In this document: positions 10,710 through 21,767 of the stretch, one piece after another | How the letters are laid out: every line of letters begins with the position of its first letter | Position numbering within the stretch: position 1 is the first letter of the stretch | Assembly: GCA_027475525.1 (NCBI GenBank) | Contig: JAMWFC010000032.1 | Location: 992,001-1,056,000, forward strand | Direction: 5' to 3' | Origin: Macrolepiota albuminosa | Taxonomy: Eukaryota; Basidiomycota; Agaricomycetes; Agaricales; Agaricaceae | Length of the DNA stretch: 64,000 nucleotides | Made by a program: the position numbers and the translations under genes | Notes under the pieces: model-generated | The model's database searches: none | Seen by the model: the letters and a program-made list of their open reading frames with translations, nothing else | Told to the model about the DNA's origin: nothing

Positions 10710-12630
10710 TTATGACGTCGGAACAACAATAGGAACCGCCTCAATTGTCTGAAGGTAGGTGTCGTCACCTTTCTGACGATGAACCTCCTTGATTTTCCAG
10801 CCTGTGCTCAGAAGAAGATCCTTGAAGTGTCGTATTGTGCGTTCCTGAGCATTGAAGAAGAGGAACATCTAGAAAAACCATGAGTCGAAAAAGCCTTCAA
10901 GTGTGAGAAATTACTGACGTCTATGTCAATCGCATAAACCATCTCGTTCACAAGGCCATAATTAGCAAGAAGTGGCGCAGGCGCCTCATGGGGAACGGAG
11001 CCCGGGATGTCCAAAGCATTGTCACCCTCATTTGCGTCATGACAGGCATAGGGAACAAGGCTATCGACCACCAATAGTCTCGTATCCTTTCGTGCCGCAT
11101 TGCGGAGTTGAGCGAGGATCTTGACACAATATTCATCTGACCAATCGTGAAGTATCTGCTTCAGTAGAAAGACCGAGACTTCGCGGTCAGTCGGCTGAGG
11201 TTTAAAAAAATCTTGGACTGGTTTCATGTCAATCGTCAACGGCTGAAGGGAAAATTCGCATTGCAACCAATCTGACCTTCAAATGTAACTCGAGCGTTCG
11301 GCAGATTTTCCTGCCAGAACTGATTATATATTTCATCATTGTCAGTTATTTCAAGAGAACATCCCGAAACAACAAGCAGATTACCTTCTTTCCGTCTTTG
11401 ATAGCAGCTTGTAAATCCTGGACAACGAATTCAAGAGCCGGAAACTCGCGTGCCAACGGGAGGGATGCAGAGCCAATACCTCCACCAACATCAACGACTA
11501 CAGAATCCGCAGGAAGCTTGTTCCACTTATATGCTATCGAGATGATAAGGGCAGTCAGTCGGTGATGACTGTGAGGTATGAGTGTGTAACACCTTTCAAA
11601 ATTGCATCGGTTGGCTGTAAAGCTTGAACTCCTCGCATTCCAATGTTGAACCGGCGAGCTCTCATTTCATCCCTGGCATAGAACTCCCAAATTGTTTCTG
11701 TAGTGTTGAAAGCCCGAGAAAATGGTGATGCATTCGGGTCACCAGATTTGGCAGTGGCTGGGTCAGATAATGTCTCCCAAGCATATGCCGATGCTTTGGA
11801 GGCTTCGTCAAGGCTATGCTAGTTGTCAACAAGGATTCTTACAAAAAGTAAAAAGGAGCGCACTGGTGAGCAGCCAAGGCGGGCAGACCGGATGTATTGT
11901 CGTGCTTGTTCTCAGGACTAGTAGATTGGGAGAATGAATCAATGACATCTCTAACTGAGGTTCATACTCACTGAGCTATGATTTCCTCGCTTGGCTTGAG
12001 TGTGTCCATCAGGCTGGATATGCGCGTATTTGCAAAAACGTTGGGTTTGACCTCTCGGTATATATGATTAGTAGCTAGGTAGCGCAAAAGCTGAGCTAAA
12101 AAAAAAGAAAATTAGTCTATTGTTTGGAAACGCCTGGAGTGAAGTGATATCAACTCATTTTGCCTGGATGTTGCCCATTCTTGGCGGCAATGTCATCGAC
12201 ATGAAGTCCCTCGGATTAGCATCAGCAAAGTATGGAAACAGGAATCTAATAATTACACAAACCTCTGGACCGGCTTCACGTAGAATTTCGGTGACATGGG
12301 ATTCGAGGCAGGCACGAAGGGCTGCAGATTTAAAGTGCTGGTCAAAGCATTGAATAATTATTGACAGATAAAAAAGACATTGCGTACTCCAGCGACTACG
12401 TGATACAAGGAGACTTGAGGGGGAGAAAGGATAGCTTCCAGATGAAGTGCTGCTGCAGAAATAATGCGCGCAGATTCGGCGGCATCACGATTAGCACGAA
12501 AAGCCTCGGACTCGAGAGTGAAAGGGGCATGCAGATCAGGAATTGGTGATCCTGTGCTATCGCAGGCGCTTTCTAGTTTGTCGACAGCGTCGATAATGAG
12601 ATTGAGCAATTGGCGGACTTGAGAGACCAT
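10710..12630 (-). CDS. SAM-dependent O-methyltransferase (COMT-like)
   Basis: This is a class I methyltransferase of the plant/fungal COMT-like O-methyltransferase family, acting on a hydroxylated small molecule; the substrate cannot be read from sequence. It starts at ATG 12630 with an alpha-helical N-terminal dimerisation region. The SAM-binding motif VVDVGGGIGSASLPLA lies near 11,510-11,470, VVQDL follows, and the catalytic-region motif LLKQILHDWSDEYCVKIL lies near 11,180-11,130. The last exon (10868-10710) encodes the GWK(I)KEVH...LQTIEA end typical of the family. Seven or more short introns interrupt it; I verified the last two joins (10918-10869 and the one that removes sequence around 11,225-11,280). 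No biosynthetic cluster genes lie beside it, so secondary metabolism is only a possibility. Confidence 0.85.
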
Positions 12631-13513
12631 GGCTCGAAAGAATTATCACATTTCTGAGATGTTTTATGTGGACCCCTCTGATGTGTTCGGTGATCAATGG
12701 AGATCAAAAATGTGATATACATGACGCTATCACAACTGTCAATGAGGCGTGGAATATACTTGAGTCGTCAAATCCCAGGAATGAGGCCTTCTAAGGTCAC
12801 ATGTACACGCCCACAAGTCCTTCGTAGTCACTGTTCTGGGAAAGCACTGGTTTATCTTCGTAGACAAAAAGAAACACCGATTCTCCCGATGACTAAAGAT
12901 AGGTGTTTACTTGATCATGAGTTATATTTCCAACTTCATCTGGATTTTTCCAAAGAAAACTGTCTGACAAATTTCTAGGGCCTGTGAGTACGAACACGCA
13001 GCCTTGCATTTGCGAATCAAAATTTCTGGTTTGCTTACAGCTAGCGGTCCGAGTGACACGTGGTAATTTCTCCGATAGCGAAACAACTTGACAGAGAGCA
13101 ACGTTGCCTACCCTTTGTTGGACACTTTCAAATTCTTATAATTGCTTACACGGGAAGTTAAATGCATCTTGAAGCTTTCAAATATATACACTAATCGTGA
13201 CTTTCTCTCTATCTTATGCTATCATTCGTTGTGGCTGTCTGTCGTGGCTTTTAATTTTCGTATTTCCTCCATTGTCTATCACACCTTTTCCGCGACAGAA
13301 CCATACGGAAATCCGCATACTCCTCGGAAGGAGTGTCAGGGTAACGATTTACTCTTGTCCGATGATCGCCAAAGTGACATCCTAAACAAATTGTGTACAT
13401 GACCGCTGGCTGTGCCTGTCATCCAAAATATCACAATGCTCGAAAGACGTGTACACACCATAATCCTTGTGCTATTAAGCCAGTTTTCTGTCCCTGCACA
13501 ATTCCTTGTCATC
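12631..13513. other. Intergenic, no supported gene
   Basis: About 0.9 kb of AT-rich sequence between the methyltransferase start and the DUF6533 relic. The open frames here (for example 12697-12978 and 13142-13402) have no domain, no plausible splicing and composition like the surrounding non-coding DNA. Confidence 0.5.
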
Positions 13514-13770
13514 ATGTCAGATGCCGCAGTGGTTAACAACTCGGAATTTGCAAGCATTGCGGGCCATTTGTACGTGAATAACTTACATTTTTTGTCCTCA
13601 CTAGAATTTCTGAATACGCAGGATGGCAGCAAAAATGTTCTCTTTTGCCTCATGTGGTTAGTGCTCTTCAATCGTTCCCTGCATATCTCACACAATTGTA
13701 AGTAATGCTTCTCTATGACATCTTGCTACTAGGTAGATGGGCGTGAGACAGAGAATGTATCCCTGTGTCA
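13514..13770 (+). pseudogene. Broken 5' copy of a DUF6533 gene
   Basis: This matches the 5' end of the intact DUF6533 gene at 16444, exon by exon. ATG 13514 begins a 19-residue first exon ending at a GTACGT donor. The second exon encodes MAAKMFSFASC, against MAAKMFSLASC in the intact copy, and again ends at a GTTAGT/GTTGGT donor. The third exon starts VMLLYDILLL (intact VMLFYDVFLT), then an insertion of about 8 bp and a frame change lead to a stop. A diverged version of the next codons is still recognisable (ATGGGCGTGAGACAGAG against ATGGCCGACGAGATAGA). No later exons are found before 16.4 kb, so this is a truncated tandem duplicate rather than a working gene. Confidence 0.7.
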
Positions 13771-15193
13771 AGATGTCTGACTCGTGATTGAGCCAACTTC
13801 CTTCGCAACCCTTTCATACCCTTGCATGAAACTCCAGATTACAGATGTAGAGTGACTCCGAAGTGTAACACTTTGAAATCCCTTATTACGGTCGAGTACC
13901 CTGTAACAGCATCTTACGAATCGATTATTAATCCAATTTACCGTATGCACTAAGTTGTCAACATGCATAGCAGCGAAGAGGCTGTGTTACCATCTTCCAG
14001 AGTTCCAACCATCAGACAGGACCAAACAGGAGCACATCAAACCCGAATGAGAGAAGGCTTTATTTATCCTTAAACTGGAGTGGTTAGTGTTATGAAATAA
14101 CGTAACTCCCTGCAATGTAGACAAGGTCGTCTGTTCTTCCTGTCTGAGTCCCCGTAGAGCTTCATGACTGGAATTACCAGCCTCGAGGAAGTTCAACGTC
14201 ATTAATCTATTTATATCATGGTGGCTATACACACTACGTAAGTGATAAATAAAGGCGGGTTACCGGGGTTCCAGGAGGACTCCTAGTTCTTGCCATCATT
14301 ATCTCATCATACATACTTCGTTCTACCCACTCCACCAAGACTAAAACCCAGTTAACTTGATTTGCGCGAAATCTGTCACAGTGCATGGCCAGTTGGTACG
14401 GACTGCTCTCCTTTGAGGAAGGCGCTTATTGTACAGTTGATGACCCTATAGGACTGATATCTTCTCCCTTACCTTGGTACGTGAGCAGTTTCTTCTTATG
14501 GACAGGATGGCATGATGTTCACACCCCTCTAAGACTCTATCTCTCGTCAGTGGCGTCATATATGCCATTCTGATTGTCTCGAGAAAGATATCTGAGAGTG
14601 TGACTACGACTCAAGAGAAGTATACCAGGCGTTATTTCTCGATATTGTTCGAATCTAATGTATGACCTTTCTTCATCTAGCCTAAAAAGCAAAGGATATA
14701 CGATCTCTCGTGAGGGCATGTCGGTAAAAACTTCAAAACGCTTCGATAGATCAGACTATGTGGATGCCACACAACGGTGCGCGCTTTTTGAATCTAGGGG
14801 AAGGCCGTCTTTACCCTCTGTCAGAGGTTTTGTGAAAGCGTACGGCGCTGCCTCATTCGGGAAAGGGGGCTCATCATGAGTCTAGCACTTAATTAATGTT
14901 AATTATTCGCCCCGCCTTTGCTTCCTTGAGTCGTTGTAACGGTTCAGATATCAGAGTCACGAGTGTAAATACTTTCAGAGGGGGGCTTGTATTCTTTCTT
15001 GTCCGGTTATTCGTTCCCTTGGCTTTGGAGCTGTTTTGTTTTGCGCAGTCGATATCTTGTATCCGCAGCCCTGCTTTGATTTTTTTTGGTATTTGATTAC
15101 TATTTAACAATGTTTTTCAAAGTGACTTGACGTCATGATAGGTGTTCTTGCTTGCTTCAGTGGAAGTGCTCTTTGGAGCAGTCGATCGGCTAT
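13771..15193. other. Intergenic, no supported gene
   Basis: About 1.4 kb without a recognisable gene. Short open frames on both strands (such as 14385-14573 and 14658-14879) have no domain or splice support. It separates the DUF6533 relic from a block of duplicated and inverted repeats and may itself be decayed repeat sequence. Confidence 0.5.
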
Positions 15194-15347
15194 TAAGTTC
15201 CAAGAAGCTTTTCCTGTTGATTTCTCGAGCTGAGCTTGCAAATGAACATTTCAAAAACTTGTGGAGTTGCTAAGTTCCAAGAAGCTTTTCCTGTTGATTT
15301 CTCGAGCTGAGCTTGCAAATGAACATTTCAAAAACTTGTGGAGTTGC
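15194..15347. repeat. Perfect tandem duplication, 2 x 77 bp
   Basis: The 77 bp at 15194-15270 recur without a mismatch at 15271-15347. The unit begins TAAGTTCCAAGAAGC and ends TGTGGAGTTGC. It lies in non-coding DNA. Two further perfect duplications of exactly 77 bp occur at 29611-29764 and 60460-60613, which points to a common technical cause rather than a biological minisatellite. Confidence 0.95.
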
Positions 15348-15653
15348 CATTTCTTTACTGCACAAGTTCTTATGCACCTGCCACGTTGTTTGGTGTAATT
15401 TGAATTGGGAGAAAACTTATTTATTGTGGCATCAAGCGTCTTGGCCATATCCGCCAGTAGGAGTAGAAATGGCAACTTGTCATATCAAAGAAGGGACGTT
15501 AGACATAGCTATTCTTCCCATCCCATCTGTTAAGCATGCTGCTTATAACACGTGCTATAGGTTTCGACGATACGCTCGTAAAAAACTATTACGAATGACT
15601 TAGGTCCGGGCCGAAGAAGACTACTGGTAGTTCTTAGAACCTTGATCGCATAC

Positions 15654-15861
15654 TACAGCTATTTTCATAACGATAGACCCCTTTGACCTTGGCTCCTTGT
15701 TTAGTTGTTTGGCTGACATTCGCTTCTGCCGGGTTTGCCGGGATTCCAATTTCGCATCTGCACTCATGTATATTAGGTAATGTGATTTGAGATCAATTGC
15801 AGCCAAACAACTAAACAAAAAGCCAAAGTCGAAGGGGTCTATCGTTATGAAAATAGCTGTA
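15654..15861. repeat. Inverted repeat with 62-bp arms
   Basis: The left arm 15654-15715 and the right arm 15800-15861 are reverse complements with only 4 mismatches in 62 positions, separated by an 84-bp spacer. The arms begin TACAGCTATTTTC and end TTTGGCTG. All four differences are C/T transitions. The structure resembles a small palindromic or MITE-like insertion, although no target-site duplication was identified. It could fold into a long hairpin RNA if transcribed. Confidence 0.85.
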
Positions 15862-15942
15862 ATATTCAGCAGTTCACAGCTTGTTCCATTCCGTCGTCTG
15901 CCTGGTGAAGTCGAACGATAGCGCTCGCTCACACCATCCGCT

Positions 15943-16077
15943 ACATACTGAGACCGCGGCTCATAACGCATCATGATATCTGACGAATTGATATGTATCA
16001 CACTTATACCATCCCACATACTGAGACTGCGGCTCATAACGCATCATGATATCTGACGAATTGGTGTGTATCACACA
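15943..16077. repeat. Imperfect tandem repeat, 73-bp period
   Basis: A unit starting ACATACTGAGAC at 15943 is repeated from 16016, offset by 73 bp. Over the 62 aligned bases the copies differ only by three transitions (C/T, A/G, A/G). The mismatches distinguish it from the perfect 77-bp duplications and suggest an older, genuine duplication. It lies just upstream of the DUF6533 gene and may form part of its 5' region. Confidence 0.85.
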
Positions 16078-16443
16078 TGGTAAAGCTTGCGGTACAAAAT
16101 CCCATAGTTTTATCTTCTCGATGATTTCCCGCCCATTGCTCCTGTTGATATGGTGATATGATATTCCTGTTCATTCCTTTGTTTGAACAAAAATTTCTCA
16201 CAAAACGTGAGAAGGGTATCCAGGTATGAGACCAGAAGTTTTACTTATGGAAATTGATCATGTGCGTGGAAATTCGAGGAAGGCAGTATCAAGTGATTGT
16301 TGATTTCCAAATTCTCTTGATGCCCGTTGAATGGACAGTCGTGTCAATTTTCATTCATGGACTTTATAACAGGAGAAAGTGCACCCCTAATGATCGTCTC
16401 TTTCACTTTTTACTTCCCTCCTTCGAAATAGATCATTGCCGTG

Positions 16444-18015
16444 ATGTCCAATGGGCTTAGCAACTCAGAGCTTACACACATCGCAAGCCAATTGTACGTG
16501 ATCAACTTCGATATCTTTCTAATACCAATATATTGGACCGCTCAGGATGGCAGCGAAAATGTTCTCCCTCGCGTCATGCGGTTGGTTCTCCCTTCTCAGT
16601 GAAATTTCCCTTTCCCGTTCTTATGAGAATTTCCAAGTAATGTTGTTCTATGATGTCTTTCTCACTATGGCCGACGAGATAGAATATATCTGGTCAAGGA
16701 AATTTACTCCACTAACAGTATTGTGGACCATAGTGAGTTCCATGGTGTCTTCTACCCTGAAATGCTAAAAACGTTGCTCACAGAATCGTTACGTTACACC
16801 GATGGCATATATTGTTATTATTGTCTGTAAGTACGTCATGTTCTGTCTTTGAACTGGAACAAAGGTCAAGTCCTTCATTAGCGTTCCACGATCCCTGGAA
16901 CAAGACGGTCTGTGACAGCTACGTGCTATTTCCGGAGGCTGTGAAGACAGTAACAACATTTGCAATTGGAGGTATGTCCGTGTGTCGCTATGCATACCAT
17001 TTTTTCAGCTGCATCCCAGTTCTGTTCATCCTTCGCTTGTATGCTATATACTCTAGAAGCATGGTCGTGGCTGTTCTGGGTGGCCTTTGCCTCGCTATAG
17101 AACTGGCAGTGAAGATAGTATATTATTATTTTCATGTTCATCGTTGTCAGTGTCTGATCTAAATTAGTGGTCCTTCACAAGCGGAACAAGCCTCCAGCTC
17201 CCACCAGGTATGCATCATATGTGCCACAGTCAAGTAGTAGATGACAAGTTCATCACTGCCTCCTTGCTAGGTCTCATTGGCTGTATCTTGACGGGAAAGT
17301 CCTACGTGTGAGTAAAACATCTATAGTAAATCACACACAGTACACTGTACTTAGTGCAATTCCAGACGTATGTCGTTCACATGGATCGCGGAATTGGCTT
17401 TCGGTAGCGTGTCACAAAAGATAGTAAACTGTTCCCCTAATCTCTGTCAACAGATTCCATTGTCTTCTTTGCAACACTGTATCGCGTCTCACACAAGATT
17501 CATGGGCGGCATGGTGCTAGTACAAAGCTCTGGGACCGTATACTCATCGATGGTATGGCTATTCCTTTCTCATATGTCTGTTCTGAGTGGCACTTTCATA
17601 TTAGGAATCATTTATTTTGGTGTTATATTCCTTGTCAATCTCCTCACGGTCCTTATTTTCCTGGTGAGTAAACCCTTTTCAGGCCTTGACGCAATCCTGA
17701 TCCCAATATTTCAGATCGCACCTGTAAGTTGAACTGAGGACTCTGATAGACAAATGGCTAATTACTGTGGATAGCCTGACATCAAAGCTATCAACGCAAG
17801 CTTCAGTACATTGTACGCAGTCCATCTCTTTCCATCTCCCTTGATAATCTTATCCTTCAAACCTTAGGATCACGAGTCTCATGGTGTCACGACTCGTTCT
17901 CAACCTTCGACAAATCTCGGACAAGAGAACAGTCAAGCAGTTAGGTGTAACATTGTCCGATGAAAAGCATCTCCAGGATCAGTCATATCTCACTGACTCG
18001 CAGCAGCCGAGATAA
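16444..18015 (+). CDS. DUF6533 multi-span membrane protein
   Basis: DUF6533 proteins are a large basidiomycete family of roughly seven-span integral membrane proteins with no established function. The N-terminal domain is visible as ASC/VMLFYDVFLTMADEIEYIW followed, after an intron, by NRYVTPMAYIVII. Later exons encode FVVL-type helices, ILRLYAIYSR, FTWIAELAFD, the conserved DGIIYFGVIFLVN helix and the IAPPDIKAINASF segment, then a soluble tail ending SYLTDSQQPR. It has about ten short introns. One exon is only 9 nt (17715-17723, I-A-P), and the second exon is about 35 nt. The start ATG 16444 is supported by the parallel structure of the broken copy at 13.5 kb. A receptor-like role is sometimes guessed for this family; nothing here tests it. 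Confidence 0.85.
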
Positions 18016-18406
18016 TGACTTCTGCAGTCGGTTTCATTATTCTTTTCGCAGAAATGCAAAGTAGAGATAGACCAAGACCACTTCATCAATTCCTGTTTTA
18101 CAGCGGGATGCTACTCTCACGTACGCCTTTGGTTTAGCACGTTTGCGGATTAAGTTATGGCGCTTGTCTGTGTACTTTGTACGAATCAGCAGATTGCTTC
18201 TAAATGGAATTCTGGTAACTTCCTTGCGTGTGCTGATAAGTTGCGAAGCAGAATAAATCAGAAACCTACTCTTATTGTCGTCTTGGGAAAGAACAGATTG
18301 TTCAAAAAGAAAAGAACTCTTGCGTTGTTTCTCGTGACAGATCGAATGCAGTTAGTAATCTTATCGTAGATTGATCAGACGAAGTCATTCAAGGCGTTCA
18401 CAACAG
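18016..18406. other. Convergent intergenic spacer
   Basis: A 0.4-kb spacer between the stop of the DUF6533 gene and the stop of the prefoldin gene. A 70-codon open frame at 18157-18369 shows no domain. It presumably holds the two 3' untranslated regions. Confidence 0.5.
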
Positions 18407-19010
18407 TTAGCTCTTGGATTGTGCCTGAGCTTGTATCTTTTGCTGTAATATGTTCGTCAAGTACGCCATGTTGTCCCTCTTTTTAGTAATGGTATCCTCC
18501 AACGTCTCAAGGTTCGTGCGAATGTACTCGACCTTGTCTGAATAGTGTTTCAAGGCCTGTGGGCGCGTCTACGGTGGCTCGATCAGGATTACAGATATGA
18601 AAACGAGGTAGAACATACCTTCTCAATATAATAACCAGTGCCAATATCAACGATGACGTGATCGGGATCAGACAGTTTTCCAGGAATATATAGTGAGTTG
18701 GTCAGTGGAACGAGGATGGTTTTGTCTACGCGAGATTAACATACTAAACCAGTCGACGCATGGTAAATACGCACCAGCATTTTCAGGCTTGACCTCACGT
18801 ACGTTTTCTATGCATGCCTTGAATTTGGCCTGAGCTTGTCTGAGTTGGGCGAAGGAGTTGGTAAGATGGTTGAGTTCCTATGTAGGGTTATTTAGATTGA
18901 ACATGGTTCGAAAAATATGCGATACCAACCTCCTCAAGCTGCTTGCGGACATCTGCAAGTTGCGCAACGTCAAGATCGCTGACGTTAATCGTCTGACTGC
19001 CTTGGGACAT
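18407..19010 (-). CDS. GIM5: Prefoldin subunit 5 (Gim5)
   Basis: Prefoldin is the six-subunit jellyfish-shaped chaperone that delivers nascent actin and tubulin to the CCT chaperonin; subunit 5 is one of the two alpha-type subunits. Four exons from ATG 19010 encode an N-terminal coiled coil ([14 protein letters not shown], then [19 protein letters not shown]), the beta-hairpin core with [15 protein letters not shown] and [13 protein letters not shown], and a C-terminal coiled coil ([20 protein letters not shown]) ending at TAA 18407-18409. Length (about 150 aa) fits the family. It is divergent from the LCHN-like gene, with start codons 286 bp apart. Confidence 0.93.
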
Positions 19011-19296
19011 GACGACGCGAGAGAAGGATATGTCACGGCCGTGTGACTCAGTTGCCGTGATCACCACGATCCACGAACACTCTCAATTCAATTGTTGTGG
19101 GTTACATTACAGCACAATCGATAGTTGCTTCAAGCCCTGCAAATTCTTCTACCCAGGGTCCATCAGAAAAGGCTTCAACTGTCATATAAGCTTCATTAAT
19201 CCGAACCACGGACCATCCACGACCATAACCGCGCTTCCCCAGCTCAGACTTACATAGTTTTCTTGTCCGAAACCCAATCCCTTTGTGGGCGCTGAG
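19011..19296. promoter_or_regulatory. Shared divergent promoter GIM5 / LCHN-like
   Basis: Only 286 bp separate the two start codons, so both promoters must lie here or overlap the first exons. I see no strong TATA box. The interval has stretches of mixed composition and no open frame that fits either gene. Confidence 0.5.
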
Positions 19297-21272
19297 ATGG
19301 CCACCGTTTCTCAAGATCTCGGTAAGGTGGTCCCTTTTTCCCCTCATTTTCTGCTCGGCCAACCAAACAGTTTAGTTGCGATCTTCCATGCCTCGTTTCA
19401 TCCAACTCGAGGGAACTTGATTGACTGGTCTCTGAAAACAAGCGATGGTCTGCATTAACGTTTTGAATTGCATATGGATATCACTCACTGACTCACTCTA
19501 TGTAGATCTAAACCTTGACAACATTGAGTTTAGTGTCCTTCCTAGTGGATTGCATCTCATTGACCGCGACGTTGTGTACGTCTGTCGATACTTTTTACTA
19601 AATTCTTACTGATTTATTCCCAGTTACTTTACAAAGGATGGCCAACACGGCGTATGTATCTTTAGTCGTCGGAAAACCGAAGAACAAGGACAGAGAGGAT
19701 TTCGCCTCTCATCCCTTGGCGTCCTCCTTGCCCGTTCTCGGAGGCCACGTCCATGGAGACATACGGCGGCTCTCAAGGACCTTGTCACGACTATCCACAA
19801 CCAATGCGAAGAGGCGGGATTATTACAGCCAACTGAGAGTCAATGGGAGCCTGCACGTGCCTTCTTCGAAGAGCGAAAGATACGAAGAGTAGATTTGAGT
19901 GAGTGGAACGGTTGGAACCAAGATTTCAGCGACGTAAGCCATCTTGTTGCTCCCTTCAACTTCTAATTGGCTCCTCCCTAGTCCTCGGAATTCAACTCTC
20001 ATCCAACTCTACACCTCTCACATCTTTTCCGCATCCTCGGCCCTTCCTCTCTCACGATCTACAGACATATCCTAGGCCGACGACGTATCCTCATATATAC
20101 CCAACCCCCCGTCGAGGCCGCTTGCATTCTCTGCTACGCCGCAGCAGACATGTGCTACGAAGCACAATCCTCAACAACAGGACGTACACGAGACCCGATC
20201 AGAGTATTTGGGATGGTCACGCTCAGTGATATGAGTCGTCTCGGGAGTGAGTCTGGGTGGATCGCCTGTACAACGGATGCGATCTTCCTTGAAAAGCCAT
20301 CGTGCTATGATCTCCTGATTGATATGACATACTCTGGTCCTCGCCCTGCATTTTACGCTTCTAAGCCCATAATTCCTCCACCGCCCCGGGGACAGACGCA
20401 CCGTCTCTCGACGACGCGATTTGCGTGGAGTGATATCAAGCTCGTGAGTAGTCTTTGATATACCATCTTCGAAATAATTTCCTGACCAAGGGACTTAGTG
20501 GAATGAGCTCGACAGAATCTTGCAACTCGGACACGACCGATGCTGCTCGGAGAATTACAATGGGATCCTCGGGTCAACGACAATTCCCCGGATAGGAACC
20601 ACATGGATGGATGTATGGCGTGTATACGAAGACGTATGCGTCGTATGTGCTGGGGTCTGGATGGGACTGGGGTGGCGGACCGGTGCTAGTACAAGTGGGC
20701 AAGGGTCAATAAGCCTCGAGGGCGATGACGATCTTGACGTCAACGTGTCAGGGAGCACAACAGTCCGTGAGGGGTCGTATGTTCGTAATCTTGGGATGGG
20801 AATCGAGGGTCGGCCGAGTGGAAGCACGTCGATGTATACGATGCGGCACTCGAGTGCAACGTCGTGGTCTAGTGGGCGGGCGACGGTCGTTGGTGGGCAG
20901 GGTGTCGATGAACTCGGTGGCACGAAGACCCAGCAGGGGTCATCTTCATCTGGGGATAACGGTAGGGATCCGGACGAGGAAAGGGTAGATCGTCAGCTTC
21001 GTACGACACTCGCGCTGCTACAAACTCTTCATTCGCATACGGCGTTTCAGCTCGCGGTGCTTGCTTCGTTCCTATCCAATAGCTCCGAGACCCCGTCTCC
21101 AGGTACAGTATATTTATATCCGAGGGATATGGTCCAGTTTGAATTGGCGCCATTAAGTTCAAGTGATGCAAGGTACCTGGAGTGGTTGGTCCAGGAGTAT
21201 TCGGGTAATACACAGGTCGTGATAAAGAGAGGGTGGAGGGATTTAGTGGGGGCATTGTTGGGATATACCTAA
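19297..21272 (+). CDS. LCHN/DENND11-like protein (DUF4484 type)
   Basis: Six exons (19297-19321, 19376-19447, 19506-19575, 19624-19933, 19982-20443, 20499-21272) join in one frame, 570 aa. The order of segments fits the fungal LCHN/Anr2 group of DENN-related proteins: AIFHASFHPTRGNLIDWSL at the N terminus, LPSGLHLIDRDVVYFTKDG, HLFRILGPSSLTIYRHILGRRR, CYDLLIDM, then a C-terminal half with WMDVWRVYEDVCVVCAGVW and LLQTLHSHTAFQLAVLASF. Residues about 330-440 are a low-complexity Ser/Gly-rich insertion. Members are proposed to act in membrane traffic as Rab regulators, which is not demonstrated for this group. The 25-nt first exon is chosen because it gives the correct phase and a family-like start. 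Assignment is from memory of the family pattern. Confidence 0.7.
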
Positions 21273-21767
21273 ATATTTCTATTTTATTAGATACCCTTTG
21301 AACAGAATGCGTCGATTTGTTGAGTCCGATCCACAGTTGAAAAGCTCATAACCAGCACCAATGACAGTTTCTGTTAGAAAGTGACATGGCGCACTATTTC
21401 TTATGAAAAATGGATCGCATGTATTGAGCTCTGAATGAGCCTAATTAGCTCAGAGTAATAATGCAGGCAAAATGCCATATGAAAACGCTTCAGAGGGCGA
21501 CAGCGAGCAAACAATGTGTTTCCGTCTCTAGAATGGCAGATACCGTTGAGTATGGGCCGATAACAAACATGCACAGATTCATGCTCATTCTCCTTAAATT
21601 CGACTTTTAAGATCATTTCCTCAGCTTAGTTTTTAAGTCTTAACCCCTGAGGTTTAGGTACAACATTGGTATTGTATCCACTCAGGATCCATTCACTAAT
21701 ATTATCGTACAGAATATATAACTCTCACAACCAACACAAAGTAATCTCAACGCTCACTTTTGACACT
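21273..21767. other. Convergent intergenic spacer
   Basis: A 0.5-kb spacer between the stops of the LCHN-like gene and RRP45. No open frame with a recognisable product is present. It presumably holds the two 3' untranslated regions. Confidence 0.5.

Noticed and set aside
15194..15347. Reading the 77-bp duplications as natural minisatellites
   Set aside because: Three unrelated loci with exactly the same unit length, exactly two copies and no mismatches fit an assembly cause better.
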